This document shows positions 14,318 to 22,747 of a DNA stretch of 26,346 nt, piece by piece. A program made the translations under genes and the position numbers. The DNA comes from JAGNLA01 sp964472265 (lineage in GTDB: Bacteria; Caldisericota; Caldisericia; JAAYUI01), in the NCBI GenBank assembly GCA_964472265.1, contig CAYYJO010000025.1:1-26346 (forward strand), in the 5' to 3' direction. The first letter of the stretch is position 1. Every line of letters begins with the position of its first letter. A model generated the notes under the pieces. That model was not told the DNA's origin. It was given only the letters and a program-made list of their open reading frames with translations, and searched no databases.

Positions 14318-14324
14318 GCTTGTG

Positions 14325-16427
14325 TTACTTGTACCATTCATCGTCGATTCCGTGGCCAAACTCGTACGGCCCCTTGCTTTGCCACCACTGAGAGTTTTCC
14401 ACGCACAACGCCCTGTTTGGACGTTTAGGGTCGTCTTCAACGTGTGTATATGTGTCTTTTCCGCCTGAATCTACGAAGAGACCGATTGACCTCATCGTGT
14501 CGCGGAAAGTCCTGTACTTTGGCTGTTTTGTCACGGTTCCGCACGACCCGAGGAAATCATAGGGCGCTCTCTCGTCGATTTCATATACATCATCGCCAAG
14601 CCTGTCCCAGAAAATTGCGATGCTGTTGAGATCGGCGCATCCGGCGCAGAGGTTTCTGAAGTAGTACTGGTCATTGCCGGAGCCGTCATAGAAGATGCCC
14701 ACTGACCCATCTCTGCCGTGTCCCTGGTACTGGAACCTGGCTTTGTCGTTGCCAACGTTGTATTTGTCGTTGCCTTCAAAGTCCACCAGGCAGCCGATTG
14801 AAAAATGTGGTGCTGAACCCTGCGAGTACTGGAGGCATCTGTAAGTGTCGTTGCCTTTGCGGTCTTCGAGAATTCCAATGCCCCACCAGTAGGAGTTGCC
14901 CTGGGTGTAGCAACCGCCGAAGTAGGTGTCGTTTCCTTCCATGTCGGCAGCGATGCCTACTCCTCCGGCAAGGTTGTGGCCGTCACCAAAATCAGCTCTC
15001 CTGCCTTGCGCTGATCCGAGCGAGAACGAAAGAGAGGCGTTGTTGTAGATTTCTACAGGATTGCCATCATCCCTGGCAGTGTATCTGTCGTTGCCGGTTG
15101 CGTCGAAAAGTATGGCTGCACCGAGAGTGTTTGCAAAAGCCTGTCCGTAAGCCTTGATTTCGTAACCGTCGTCGCCTGACAGGTCTAAAAGCATGCCTGA
15201 ACCAACAACAGCTGTGGCCTGTGTGTAGTATCCCGATTCATAAGTGTCGTTGCCGGCATAGTCAGCAAGCATGGCTGAGCCATAAACACCAGCGCCTATG
15301 CCGTTTTCTTCAGCTTTGTAAGTGTCATCGCCATCAAGGTCGGCAAGGAGGCTGATGCCAAAAAGTCCACACGCAAGCTGGGCCGGTTCGCTGCCACCGT
15401 CGTAAGAGTCATTGCCTGAAAAATCAATTGAGGTTCCAATCTGCCATTGTTCATTGATTGGCGTTGCGATTGTGCCTTTATAAATGTCATTTCCGCCAAG
15501 GTCGATGATGAGGCTGTCTCCGCCGTTGTTTGTGTCGTCACCAGAACCTTGAATTGAAACCCAGCCGATCTCTGTTTTGAACCGAACCAACCCTTTGAAG
15601 GAAATGTCAGGTTTTGTTGCCAGCCAGACTCTGATGTCATCGATTGCCTTTGTGACGTGTGCAAAGTAGACCGAATCAGCATAAGACAGATATTTGAGGT
15701 CGATGTTGTCTATGGCCTTGAGGTTTTCTGGTTGGCTGACGTCCCAAAAGAACGGGTGCATGAGGAAATCGTAGAGCTTGCGCCTGTTTGAATAAAAATC
15801 ATAGCCACCCAGGGCTTTTTCGAAGAACTCGAAATTGTAAGCCCGTTTCAGGAGCGTGTTTGCCTTTATGCCTGCGATAATCATCCTTGTAGCGAATGTT
15901 TGAACCGGTTCCGGCAGATTTTTCCAACTGTCAATCTCTGCCTCGAAAACAACAGCGTCTTGGTCGTGTTTCATTATCATTTCAAGCACATCAGCCGGTT
16001 TAGTTTCAGCAGGAATCCAGTCAATGCCCCAATCGGCCGGAGCCACTTCGCCCCTGCCTGATCCGGCATCCAGAAGCGACATGGTTGAAAATGAGAGCAT
16101 GTGTAGATTCTGCTTGTTGTCGTTGAGCAAATCGGCGAACCTGCCAGAAAACCTTGGGATCATGGTTACGTCTCTGAAGAGACCGTCAACCAGCCTAAGT
16201 TTGTAGCTTGTATTATAAAAGTTTGCCATTTCATCAGCTGTATAGCCGAATTTGTTTTGGGGAAGACCAAATTTGTCAAGCAAATCCTTCATCCTGTCGT
16301 CCGGGAACTCGAAATCACTTCTGTTTACCAGCTCAATTGCCTGACAGACAGGCATCGCAGGTTTCCAGAGATGGACAGGCGCAAAGATGAGGCAGGCTGC
16401 AACAATCGCAAGAACGCTCTTTTTCAT
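14325..16427 (-). CDS. Secreted protein with twelve DxxGNDxY repeats
   Basis: The protein has 700 residues. GGAGGAGCC precedes the ATG. A signal peptide (about 1-30) and an unrecognised mostly helical domain (about 35-285) are followed by a repeat domain (about 300-662). Twelve copies of the pattern D-x-x-G-[ND]-D-x-Y have their first Asp at 309, 335, 363, 389, 415, 442, 495, 522, 549, 581, 608 and 653, a period of about 27 residues with one doubled gap. Each copy is preceded by a hydrophobic strand with glycines (such as GIGILED), suggesting a beta-solenoid or propeller with acidic, possibly Ca-binding turns. It differs from the 9-residue RTX nonapeptide in period and sequence. No catalytic motif was recognised. 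A surface or matrix role is inference. Confidence 0.82.
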   Translation of the reverse strand: MKKSVLAIVAACLIFAPVHLWKPAMPVCQAIELVNRSDFEFPDDRMKDLLDKFGLPQNKFGYTADEMANFYNTSYKLRLVDGLFRDVTMIPRFSGRFADLLNDNKQNLHMLSFSTMSLLDAGSGRGEVAPADWGIDWIPAETKPADVLEMIMKHDQDAVVFEAEIDSWKNLPEPVQTFATRMIIAGIKANTLLKRAYNFEFFEKALGGYDFYSNRRKLYDFLMHPFFWDVSQPENLKAIDNIDLKYLSYADSVYFAHVTKAIDDIRVWLATKPDISFKGLVRFKTEIGWVSIQGSGDDTNNGGDSLIIDLGGNDIYKGTIATPINEQWQIGTSIDFSGNDSYDGGSEPAQLACGLFGISLLADLDGDDTYKAEENGIGAGVYGSAMLADYAGNDTYESGYYTQATAVVGSGMLLDLSGDDGYEIKAYGQAFANTLGAAILFDATGNDRYTARDDGNPVEIYNNASLSFSLGSAQGRRADFGDGHNLAGGVGIAADMEGNDTYFGGCYTQGNSYWWGIGILEDRKGNDTYRCLQYSQGSAPHFSIGCLVDFEGNDKYNVGNDKARFQYQGHGRDGSVGIFYDGSGNDQYYFRNLCAGCADLNSIAIFWDRLGDDVYEIDERAPYDFLGSCGTVTKQPKYRTFRDTMRSIGLFVDSGGKDTYTHVEDDPKRPNRALCVENSQWWQSKGPYEFGHGIDDEWYK

Positions 16428-16456
16428 GGCTCCTCCAAGGGTGCTTGGTTACCATG

Positions 16457-16484
16457 ACTATATCAGACTTGGAGTGGCAGGCAA
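16457..16484 (-). promoter_or_regulatory. Promoter of the DxxGNDxY-repeat protein gene
   Basis: On the minus strand, TTGCCT (16484-16479), 16 bp, TATAGT (16462-16457). It is about 30 bp before the ATG at 16427 and the SD site GGAGGAG lies between them. Confidence 0.5.
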
Positions 16485-16494
16485 GTGGCCTGAA

Positions 16495-17292
16495 TCAGGC
16501 TGGTTTTCTTGCTCTCACATGCAGGTAAAATGGCATCAGCGCAGCCGTTTTTAGCTGAGGATGCTTTTCGACTGTGGATTTATCTGGATAAGGTTCATTC
16601 ATCCGCTCAATTTTGAATCCGATCCCAACAATCGAGTTGATCCATTCAAAAAGAGTTAGCCTGATACAGGGAATTTTGAAAAGTGGCAGCTCCTGTGTGA
16701 CTTCTTCAGGGGCAAGTCCGAACATCCACTCGTCGACAGCGGTTCCGGCATTGTAGTAACCGCCAAGAATCAGGCCTGTGGGCTCACCGTTTTCGTCAAA
16801 GGCGACTTTTCTCAGCCTCATGTCTGTGTTTGGATGGCAGATGCTGAACTGGAGGAAGCCACCCGGTTTTAAAACCCTGTAAATTTCAGCCAGAACTTTG
16901 ATCGGATCAGTCATGTCCATCAATGACATCACGGCGGTTGTAAAGTCAAAAGCGCAGTCAGGGAAAGGAGTTTTGGCGGCGTTGCAGTTGAGGTATATGA
17001 TGCCTTTTGGATTCTTGGCCTCATCGGTTTTGGTGGTTTCAAGGAAATTGTCGCATATGTCGATGCCTGTCATTTTTGCGCCAAGATCAGCAAGTTTTCT
17101 TGTGTGATAACCGTTTCCACAGGCAACATCAAGGCCAACCAGTCCAGAAACCTCAGGAAGCATCGCAAAGAACGCCGGTGTGTTGAACAAATCCCTGCAA
17201 ATGTCGCATCCTGAGTCAGAAAGCTGCGTCCAGACCTTTGCGTTTTCATTCCAGCATTGCCTGATCAGGTCATCGTTTATTTCCTGGTTCAT
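16495..17292 (-). CDS. Class I SAM-dependent methyltransferase (paralogue 2)
   Basis: The 265-residue cytoplasmic protein has the Rossmann-like SAM fold: motif I LDVACGNG (54-61), acidic end of strand 2 (GID), and post-motif LKPGGFLQFSICHP. It is homologous over its full length to the upstream gene, including MDMTDPIKVLAEIYRVLKPGGF against MDMADLEGAFREIFRVLKPGGF and the LHVRARKPA C terminus. In motif I the usual second glycine of GxGxG is Ala (DVACGNG), a common variant. The ATG overlaps the upstream paralogue's TGA by 4 bp, so the two proteins are probably made together. The substrate is unknown; small molecules, quinones and tRNA are all possible for this family. Confidence 0.88.
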   Translation of the reverse strand: MNQEINDDLIRQCWNENAKVWTQLSDSGCDICRDLFNTPAFFAMLPEVSGLVGLDVACGNGYHTRKLADLGAKMTGIDICDNFLETTKTDEAKNPKGIIYLNCNAAKTPFPDCAFDFTTAVMSLMDMTDPIKVLAEIYRVLKPGGFLQFSICHPNTDMRLRKVAFDENGEPTGLILGGYYNAGTAVDEWMFGLAPEEVTQELPLFKIPCIRLTLFEWINSIVGIGFKIERMNEPYPDKSTVEKHPQLKTAALMPFYLHVRARKPA

Positions 17293-18074
17293 TGGGGCTT
17301 TTTTACTCTCACATGCAGGAAGTATCCAAGAACCCTCGTGTCCCTGACAGCCGGACAGGCTGCGATTTCTTCATCGGTTGCGTAAGGTTCGTCGAATTTT
17401 TCAATGACAAACCCAGCGTCGATCATTGTGTTAACCCATTGTGAAAGTGTCCTGTGTTTGGCGGGAATTTTGAACTTCTCTATGTTATCCTTTATTTCTT
17501 TCGGAGCTGTCGAGAAGCACCACTCGTACATTGTCACGACCCCTTCAAAATAACCGCCGACTTCGTACGCAATTTCCTCACCATTTTCGTCGGTCACCTT
17601 TTTTCTGTGGGGCAGGTCGTAGCATGGGTGGCAGATGTTGAACTGAAGGAACCCGCCAGGCTTTAGCACCCGGAAAATCTCTCTGAAGGCGCCTTCGAGG
17701 TCGGCCATGTCCATCAGGGTCATGAAAGCTGTGACAAAATCAAATGTTTTGTCGGGGAACGGAATCTGCTGGGCTGGAGACGCAACGAACTCGATCCCTT
17801 TGGGGTCTTGCTTTTCGGTCTCTCTGGCAAAACCGATAAAAGTCTCGCTTATGTCGATTGCTTTCATGGTTGCGCCAAGATCGGCGACCCTTCGGGTGTT
17901 TGTTCCCTCGCCACAACCGACGTCGAGTCCGAGCTTGCCTTTAACATCGGGCAGCATCCTCAGAAAGTGTGGCGTGTTCATAAAATCGCGGTAGACATCG
18001 AAACCGGCTCTTGAAAGTTTTGTCCAGTTGGTCGCGTTTCTCTCCCAGCACTCTTTAACGAGCTTTTCATCCAT
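17289..18074 (-). CDS. Class I SAM-dependent methyltransferase (paralogue 1)
   Basis: The 261-residue paralogue of the following gene has motif I LDVGCGEG (50-57), Asp74 at the end of strand 2, PFPDKTFDFVTAF (motif II region) and LKPGGFLQFNICHP. The ATG at 18074 is chosen over in-frame codons further upstream because the protein then starts like its paralogue and lies about 20 bases after the predicted +1 of the promoter at 18102-18130. The pair looks like a recent tandem duplication followed by divergence in the substrate-facing C-terminal half. It is divergent from valS, with -35 boxes only 7 bp apart. Confidence 0.88.
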   Translation of the reverse strand: MDEKLVKECWERNATNWTKLSRAGFDVYRDFMNTPHFLRMLPDVKGKLGLDVGCGEGTNTRRVADLGATMKAIDISETFIGFARETEKQDPKGIEFVASPAQQIPFPDKTFDFVTAFMTLMDMADLEGAFREIFRVLKPGGFLQFNICHPCYDLPHRKKVTDENGEEIAYEVGGYFEGVVTMYEWCFSTAPKEIKDNIEKFKIPAKHRTLSQWVNTMIDAGFVIEKFDEPYATDEEIAACPAVRDTRVLGYFLHVRVKKPQ

Positions 18075-18101
18075 GAGACACCGCCCTTTCGTGGTTTGGA
18101 T

Positions 18102-18130
18102 AATTAAACTTGTCAAACGCTTAATGTCAA
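18102..18130 (-). promoter_or_regulatory. Promoter of the methyltransferase pair
   Basis: On the minus strand, TTGACA (18130-18125), 17 bp, TTAATT (18107-18102); TAATTA with an 18-bp spacer is an alternative -10 box. The -35 is perfect and the -10 weak. Confidence 0.5.
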
Positions 18131-18137
18131 CCAATCC

Positions 18138-18166
18138 TTGACAGCCTTCACAAGCTATGGCAAAAT
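18138..18166 (+). promoter_or_regulatory. Promoter of the valS operon
   Basis: TTGACA (18138-18143), 17 bp, CAAAAT (18161-18166). The leader to the ATG at 18199 is about 25 bases and holds GGAGG. That is too short for a T-box riboswitch. Confidence 0.55.
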
Positions 18167-18198
18167 CACAATTTAGCACGTTTTTGGAGGCTTAAAAA

Positions 18199-20811
18199 AT
18201 GATGGATGCGGCATACGACCCAAAAAAGGTCGAGGAAAGTATTTACAAGTTCTGGATGGATGGCGGTTGGTTCCACTCTGAAGTGGACGAGACCAGAAAG
18301 CCTTTTGTCATCATGATGCCGCTTCCAAACGTCACCGGCGTTCTGCACACAGGGCACGCCCTAAACAACAGCTTTCAGGACTGCCTGACCCGCTACCATC
18401 GCATGAAGGGTGAAAACGCCCTTTATCTGCCTGGTCAGGATCATGCAGGTGTGGCAACGCAGATCGTTGTGGAGAAGGAACTCTACAAAACCGAGAAGAA
18501 ATCACGTTTTGACATCGGCCGTGAAGCATTCGTCAAGAAGGTTTGGGAGTGGAAGGAACAGAAAGGCCAGATCATCCTCGGTCAGCAAAAGCGCCTTGGA
18601 ATCTCGCCGGATTGGGAACGCTTCACATTCACGATGGACGAAAGCTACCAGAAGGCTGTCCGTGAAACATTCTGCCATTACTATGAAAAAGGCTACATCT
18701 ACAGGGGCAAAAAGGTCATCAACTGGTGCCCTCACTGCAGAACTGTCATTTCAGACATCGAAGTCGAACACGAGGACAAGGACTCACACCTCTGGCACAT
18801 AAGGTATCCGTTCAAGGACAATCCTGAAGATGGTTTGATTGTTGCCACGACAAGACCGGAGACAATGCTTGGAGATATCGCTGTTGCCGTCAATCCAAAC
18901 GACGACCGCTACAAAAACCTTGTTGGCAAGACCGTCATTTTGCCGGTTGCAAACAAGGAGATAAAGATAATCGCTGATGAGTACGTTGACATGGAGTTCG
19001 GAACTGGTTGCGTAAAGATAACTCCAGCACACGATTTCAACGACTTTGAAGTCGGAAAAAGGCACAACCTCGAGATGCCGATCATCATGGGATCCGACGG
19101 AAAGATGATCAATGTTCCACAAAAATACGTTGGCCTTCCGATGCTTGAAGCCAGAGACGTGATTGTCAAAGAGCTTGAAGAACTCGGACTGCTCATCAAA
19201 ATTGAAGACCACAAAAACGCCGTTGGCAGGCACGACAAGTGCAAGACCACGGTTGAACCGCTCCTCTCAGACCAGCTGTTCCTCTCGATGAAAAAGCTGG
19301 CCGAACCGGCAGTTGAGGAAGTAAAAAAAGGCGAAATCAAATTTATCCCGGACAGGTGGTCAAAAGTCTACTTTGACTGGATGGAAAACATTCTTGACTG
19401 GCCAATCTCTCGCCAGTGCTGGTGGGGTCACAGGATTCCGATTTTCTACTGCGATTCGTGCGGATATGAGTTTGTTTCAAGGACTGATGTCGACAAGTGC
19501 CCGAAGTGTGGTGGAAAAGTAAGGCAAGATGAGGATTGCCTTGACACATGGTTCAGCTCTGCCATCTGGCCGTTTGCCACCCTTGGCTGGCCGGAAAAAA
19601 CGAAAGAGCTTGCCTACTACTACCCGGGAACCGTGCTTCTCACCGGTTACGACATCATTTTCTTCTGGGTCGCAAGAATGATCTTCTCCGGTCTTGAATT
19701 CATGGACAAGAAACCGTTTGAGTACGTCTATATGACTGGATTGATCAGGGATGAAAAGGGGCGCAAAATGAGCAAGTCCCTCCAGAACGCCATCGATCCA
19801 ATGGATGTCATCGAAAAGTTTGGCGCAGACGCACTCAGGTTCACACTCGCCTACATCGCAACCCAGGGTGGGCAGGACATAAACCTTGGCGACCGCGTGC
19901 TCACAGAGGGTCGTAACTTCATAAACAAGCTCTGGAACGCATCCCGTTTCACAATGATGAATCTTGAAGGGTTCACGGACGGAAAAATAGAAAATCCAAA
20001 CTTCGCAGATCGCTGGATACTGTCCAAAACTAACGAAGTGATAACAGAAGTAACAAAATGCTTCGACGAATACGACATTTCAAAAGCCTCGAGGGTGCTG
20101 TTCGACTTCTTCTGGTCGGACTTCTGCGACTGGTACATCGAGCTTTCAAAACTCCCGCTCCAGCAGGAGGAATCAAAACTGAGAACACAGCGTGTGCTTT
20201 ACAGGGTTCTCGAGGCCACACTCAAAATGTTGCACCCGATTGCCCCGTTTGTCACCGAGGAAATCTGGCAGAAGATTCCACACAAGGGCGACACGATCAT
20301 GACTGCAAAATGGCCGGATGCAAGCGAATTCATGCACGATCAAACCTCGATGGACGAGATGGCCACTGTCCAAAGCTCGATAAAGGCGATCAGAAACCTA
20401 AAGGCTCAACTTCGTGTACACGCAGCCCTTGTCCCATGCTCGTACTGGGCGCCGGAAGCCGAAAAGAAAACGCTTGAGCGCGAAAAAGACTCGATCACAA
20501 AGCTTGCCAGGGTTGAAGGCTTCGGATTCAGCGGAACAAAACCGGAAGGCTGCGTTGTTGCCGTTTCTGGGCAGATGAAGTTCTTCCTCGATCTTGCCGA
20601 CAGAATCGACATTGACGAGGAAAAAAAGAGGGTACAAAACAATATTGACAAGAACCGTGCAGAGTTGGCTAAGATTGAAGCGCTCCTTGGCAATCCTGAC
20701 TTTGTCAAAAGAGCACCTGACGAAATAATTGAGAAAAACGAGGACAAGAAGGCTGAACTAACAGCCGAACTTGCCAACCTTGACGAACTGCTGGGGTCAT
20801 TATCGCTATGA
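18199..20811 (+). CDS. valS: Valyl-tRNA synthetase
   Basis: The 870-residue class I aminoacyl-tRNA synthetase charges tRNA-Val with valine and edits threonine. It has the HIGH-type motif HTGH (50-53), the KMSKS motif KMSKS (523-527), the CP1 editing segment with TTRPETMLGDIAVAVNP, and a CxxC...CxxC zinc site (Cys418, 421, 434, 437) of the kind seen in Thermus-type ValRS. The C-terminal helical arm (about 800-870) is the usual tRNA-binding coiled coil. GGAGG lies eight bases before the ATG; a second ATG follows directly (18202). The stop overlaps folC by 4 bp, and a six-gene operon follows. Confidence 0.97.
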   Translation: MMDAAYDPKKVEESIYKFWMDGGWFHSEVDETRKPFVIMMPLPNVTGVLHTGHALNNSFQDCLTRYHRMKGENALYLPGQDHAGVATQIVVEKELYKTEKKSRFDIGREAFVKKVWEWKEQKGQIILGQQKRLGISPDWERFTFTMDESYQKAVRETFCHYYEKGYIYRGKKVINWCPHCRTVISDIEVEHEDKDSHLWHIRYPFKDNPEDGLIVATTRPETMLGDIAVAVNPNDDRYKNLVGKTVILPVANKEIKIIADEYVDMEFGTGCVKITPAHDFNDFEVGKRHNLEMPIIMGSDGKMINVPQKYVGLPMLEARDVIVKELEELGLLIKIEDHKNAVGRHDKCKTTVEPLLSDQLFLSMKKLAEPAVEEVKKGEIKFIPDRWSKVYFDWMENILDWPISRQCWWGHRIPIFYCDSCGYEFVSRTDVDKCPKCGGKVRQDEDCLDTWFSSAIWPFATLGWPEKTKELAYYYPGTVLLTGYDIIFFWVARMIFSGLEFMDKKPFEYVYMTGLIRDEKGRKMSKSLQNAIDPMDVIEKFGADALRFTLAYIATQGGQDINLGDRVLTEGRNFINKLWNASRFTMMNLEGFTDGKIENPNFADRWILSKTNEVITEVTKCFDEYDISKASRVLFDFFWSDFCDWYIELSKLPLQQEESKLRTQRVLYRVLEATLKMLHPIAPFVTEEIWQKIPHKGDTIMTAKWPDASEFMHDQTSMDEMATVQSSIKAIRNLKAQLRVHAALVPCSYWAPEAEKKTLEREKDSITKLARVEGFGFSGTKPEGCVVAVSGQMKFFLDLADRIDIDEEKKRVQNNIDKNRAELAKIEALLGNPDFVKRAPDEIIEKNEDKKAELTAELANLDELLGSLSL

Positions 20812-22121
20812 ACTACTGTGAAGCGCTGGATTTCCTTGGCAGCCTCCAGTTTCTGGGGAGCAAGCTTGGACTCGAAAGAGTCAGGCAGCTCCTTGCGGCT
20901 GTGGGAAATCCCCACCAAAAAATAAAAATCGTCCACATCGCCGGCTCCAAGGGAAAAGGCTCGACTTCTATGTTTATCGACAACATCCTTCAGGCTGCCG
21001 ACTACAGGGTTGGCCTTTTCACCAGCCCCCACCTGCAGTCAATCCGTGAAAGAATCAGGCTCAACGGCGAAATGATCAGTACCGGAGAGTTTTCGGATAT
21101 GATCGCCGAAGTTTCGGCCGTCGACGCAAAACTCAAGCACGGAGAGCTTGGTCCTGCCACATTCTTCGAGGTCATGACAGTTTCGGCTTTCCTGTATTTT
21201 TACAGAGAAAAAGTCGATATTGCAGTTTTCGAGGTAGGAATGGGTGGAAGACTCGATGCCACCAACGTTTGTGACCATCCAGAAGTCTGCGTCATAACGC
21301 CAATTTCATACGAGCATACACAAATCCTTGGCAAAACCCTTGATCTTATCGCAAGAGAGAAGGCTGGAATCATAAAAGAAGGCATTCCCGTCATTTCGGC
21401 AAGGCAGCGCAGGAACGCACATGAAGCCATAGAAGAGATAGCAAAATCCAAACACGCGCCAATCACTTTCCAGGGCAGGGACTTTGATTACATTGACCAG
21501 GGTCTCATCTATTCAGGCCAACTCATGGATTTCAGAAACAAGGACAGTCTGATCCAGCACATGATCGTTCCTTTGCTTGGAGAGCATCAGCTCCAGAACG
21601 CATCGCTTGCCTGTCAGGTTGCGGCTGTGCTCAGGGGCAGGGGCTACAACATCAGTGATGACGCCGTAAGAATTGGTCTGGCAAACACTTTCTGGCCTGG
21701 GCGAATGGAATTCATCCGCGAAGACCCGATGATTGTCATTGACGGTGCCCACAACGGTGCTTCGGCAGAAGCCCTTGTTCATGCACTAAGGAAACATTGT
21801 AATTCAGAACGTTTTACTTTTGTCATAGGCATGCTTCGCGACAAGGATACAACACGCTTCATAAGGGCTGTTGGTCCGGTTGCCGACATGGTGTACACGA
21901 CAAAACCTGACTCACCCAGATGTCTTGAGCCTGAAATGCTTGCCGGTAGATTCAACAAGGCGTTCTTCATGGCACAGGCTATTGATGACCCTATTGACGC
22001 ACTTTTGGAGGCCATTAATACAACGCCGGCAAACGGCTGTGTTGTGGTCACCGGTTCGCTCTATCTCGTGGCCCAGCTGAGAACCGCTCTGGGCCGTTTT
22101 CATCTTGCAAAACCGAGATGA
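20808..22121 (+). CDS. folC: Folylpolyglutamate synthase / dihydrofolate synthase
   Basis: The 437-residue Mur-ligase-superfamily enzyme adds glutamate to dihydropteroate or folates using ATP. Visible motifs are the P-loop AGSKGKGSTS (45-54; family usual is GTNGKGS), TSPHLQSIRERIRLNG, VFEVGMGGRLDATNV, and the downstream IDGAHN used in the C-terminal domain. The length is typical for the family. The ATG overlaps the valS TGA by 4 bp; valS-folC adjacency is common in bacteria. Whether it has both synthase activities or only one cannot be told. Confidence 0.95.
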   Translation: MNYCEALDFLGSLQFLGSKLGLERVRQLLAAVGNPHQKIKIVHIAGSKGKGSTSMFIDNILQAADYRVGLFTSPHLQSIRERIRLNGEMISTGEFSDMIAEVSAVDAKLKHGELGPATFFEVMTVSAFLYFYREKVDIAVFEVGMGGRLDATNVCDHPEVCVITPISYEHTQILGKTLDLIAREKAGIIKEGIPVISARQRRNAHEAIEEIAKSKHAPITFQGRDFDYIDQGLIYSGQLMDFRNKDSLIQHMIVPLLGEHQLQNASLACQVAAVLRGRGYNISDDAVRIGLANTFWPGRMEFIREDPMIVIDGAHNGASAEALVHALRKHCNSERFTFVIGMLRDKDTTRFIRAVGPVADMVYTTKPDSPRCLEPEMLAGRFNKAFFMAQAIDDPIDALLEAINTTPANGCVVVTGSLYLVAQLRTALGRFHLAKPR

Positions 22122-22148
22122 TTGGGATAAAATCCCGTTGGAGGTAAC

Positions 22149-22733
22149 GTGAAAAAGATCGTTCTGCTGCTCTTCGTGGCCGCCCTGCTGGCTGCCCCCT
22201 TGATTTCCGCAATGGCCGAGGATGCAACCGATCCGGCAAAAACCGAGAACCTGCAGTCGGAGAAGGTGCCTGATGCCAAGCCCGAATCCACAACGCCCGA
22301 CATTTTCCAGTCAATCATCAATGGAGTCGAAAGCCTTGGCAAAGTCCTCCCAACAGTTGGCATTGCAGCAATCCTGATCATTGCCACATGGACATTCTTT
22401 GACGCCTCCAGAAGAACCCGCATCGGCTGGGTTTGGGGAATTGCATCCCTGCTTGTAATCCCGTGGATTATCTATCTCGTTTCAAGGCCGATCTACACGC
22501 TGGAAGAACAAAAACTGATTGAGGCTGACGAAGAACTCAGGCGCATCCAGAAAGATTACTATCAGTACGCCCTTTCAAAGGAAAAACACATCTGCACGGT
22601 TTGCGGAACCCCTGTACAGCCGGACTACAAAGTCTGTCCGAACTGCTACACCGAACTAAAAAAGGCCTGTGCAAGATGTGGAAAACCACTTGATCCAGAC
22701 TGGAAGGTCTGCCCCTACTGCGGAAACCGCTAG
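22149..22733 (+). CDS. Membrane protein with C-terminal double zinc ribbon
   Basis: The 194-residue protein starts with GTG after GGAGG. A signal-like segment (about 1-23, AMA/E cleavage) and an acidic linker are followed by two membrane helices (about 67-86 and 92-112) with WTFFDASRR between them. A charged helix (IYTLEEQKLIEADEELRRIQ) leads into two zinc ribbons with four CxxC pairs (149/152, 163/166, 174/177, 188/191). This layout, including the YxxxRPxxTLEE element, is known in uncharacterised membrane zinc-ribbon proteins of several phyla. A small GGGAT-AAA-ATCCC hairpin (22124-22136) precedes the SD. The next gene starts 14 bp on, and the two may work together at the membrane. Confidence 0.8.
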   Translation: MKKIVLLLFVAALLAAPLISAMAEDATDPAKTENLQSEKVPDAKPESTTPDIFQSIINGVESLGKVLPTVGIAAILIIATWTFFDASRRTRIGWVWGIASLLVIPWIIYLVSRPIYTLEEQKLIEADEELRRIQKDYYQYALSKEKHICTVCGTPVQPDYKVCPNCYTELKKACARCGKPLDPDWKVCPYCGNR

Positions 22734-22747
22734 ACCAAGGAGGCTTT

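Noticed and set aside
16488..16500. GCCTGA-A-TCAGGC palindrome at the end of the second methyltransferase gene as a terminator
   Set aside because: The loop would be one base (or three with a shorter stem) and no T run follows on either strand; it also includes the stop codon, so chance is likely.
18144..18198. T-box or other riboswitch before valS
   Set aside because: The predicted leader is only about 25 bases, too short for a T-box, and no specifier stem was seen.
18909..19340. 143-codon minus-strand frame inside valS
   Set aside because: It is a shadow of the valS codons; the translation is Ser-rich and has no family features.
22124..22136. GGGAT-AAA-ATCCC hairpin between folC and the zinc-ribbon gene as a terminator
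   Set aside because: A stem of five pairs without a T tail is too weak; it may at most modulate the next SD site.
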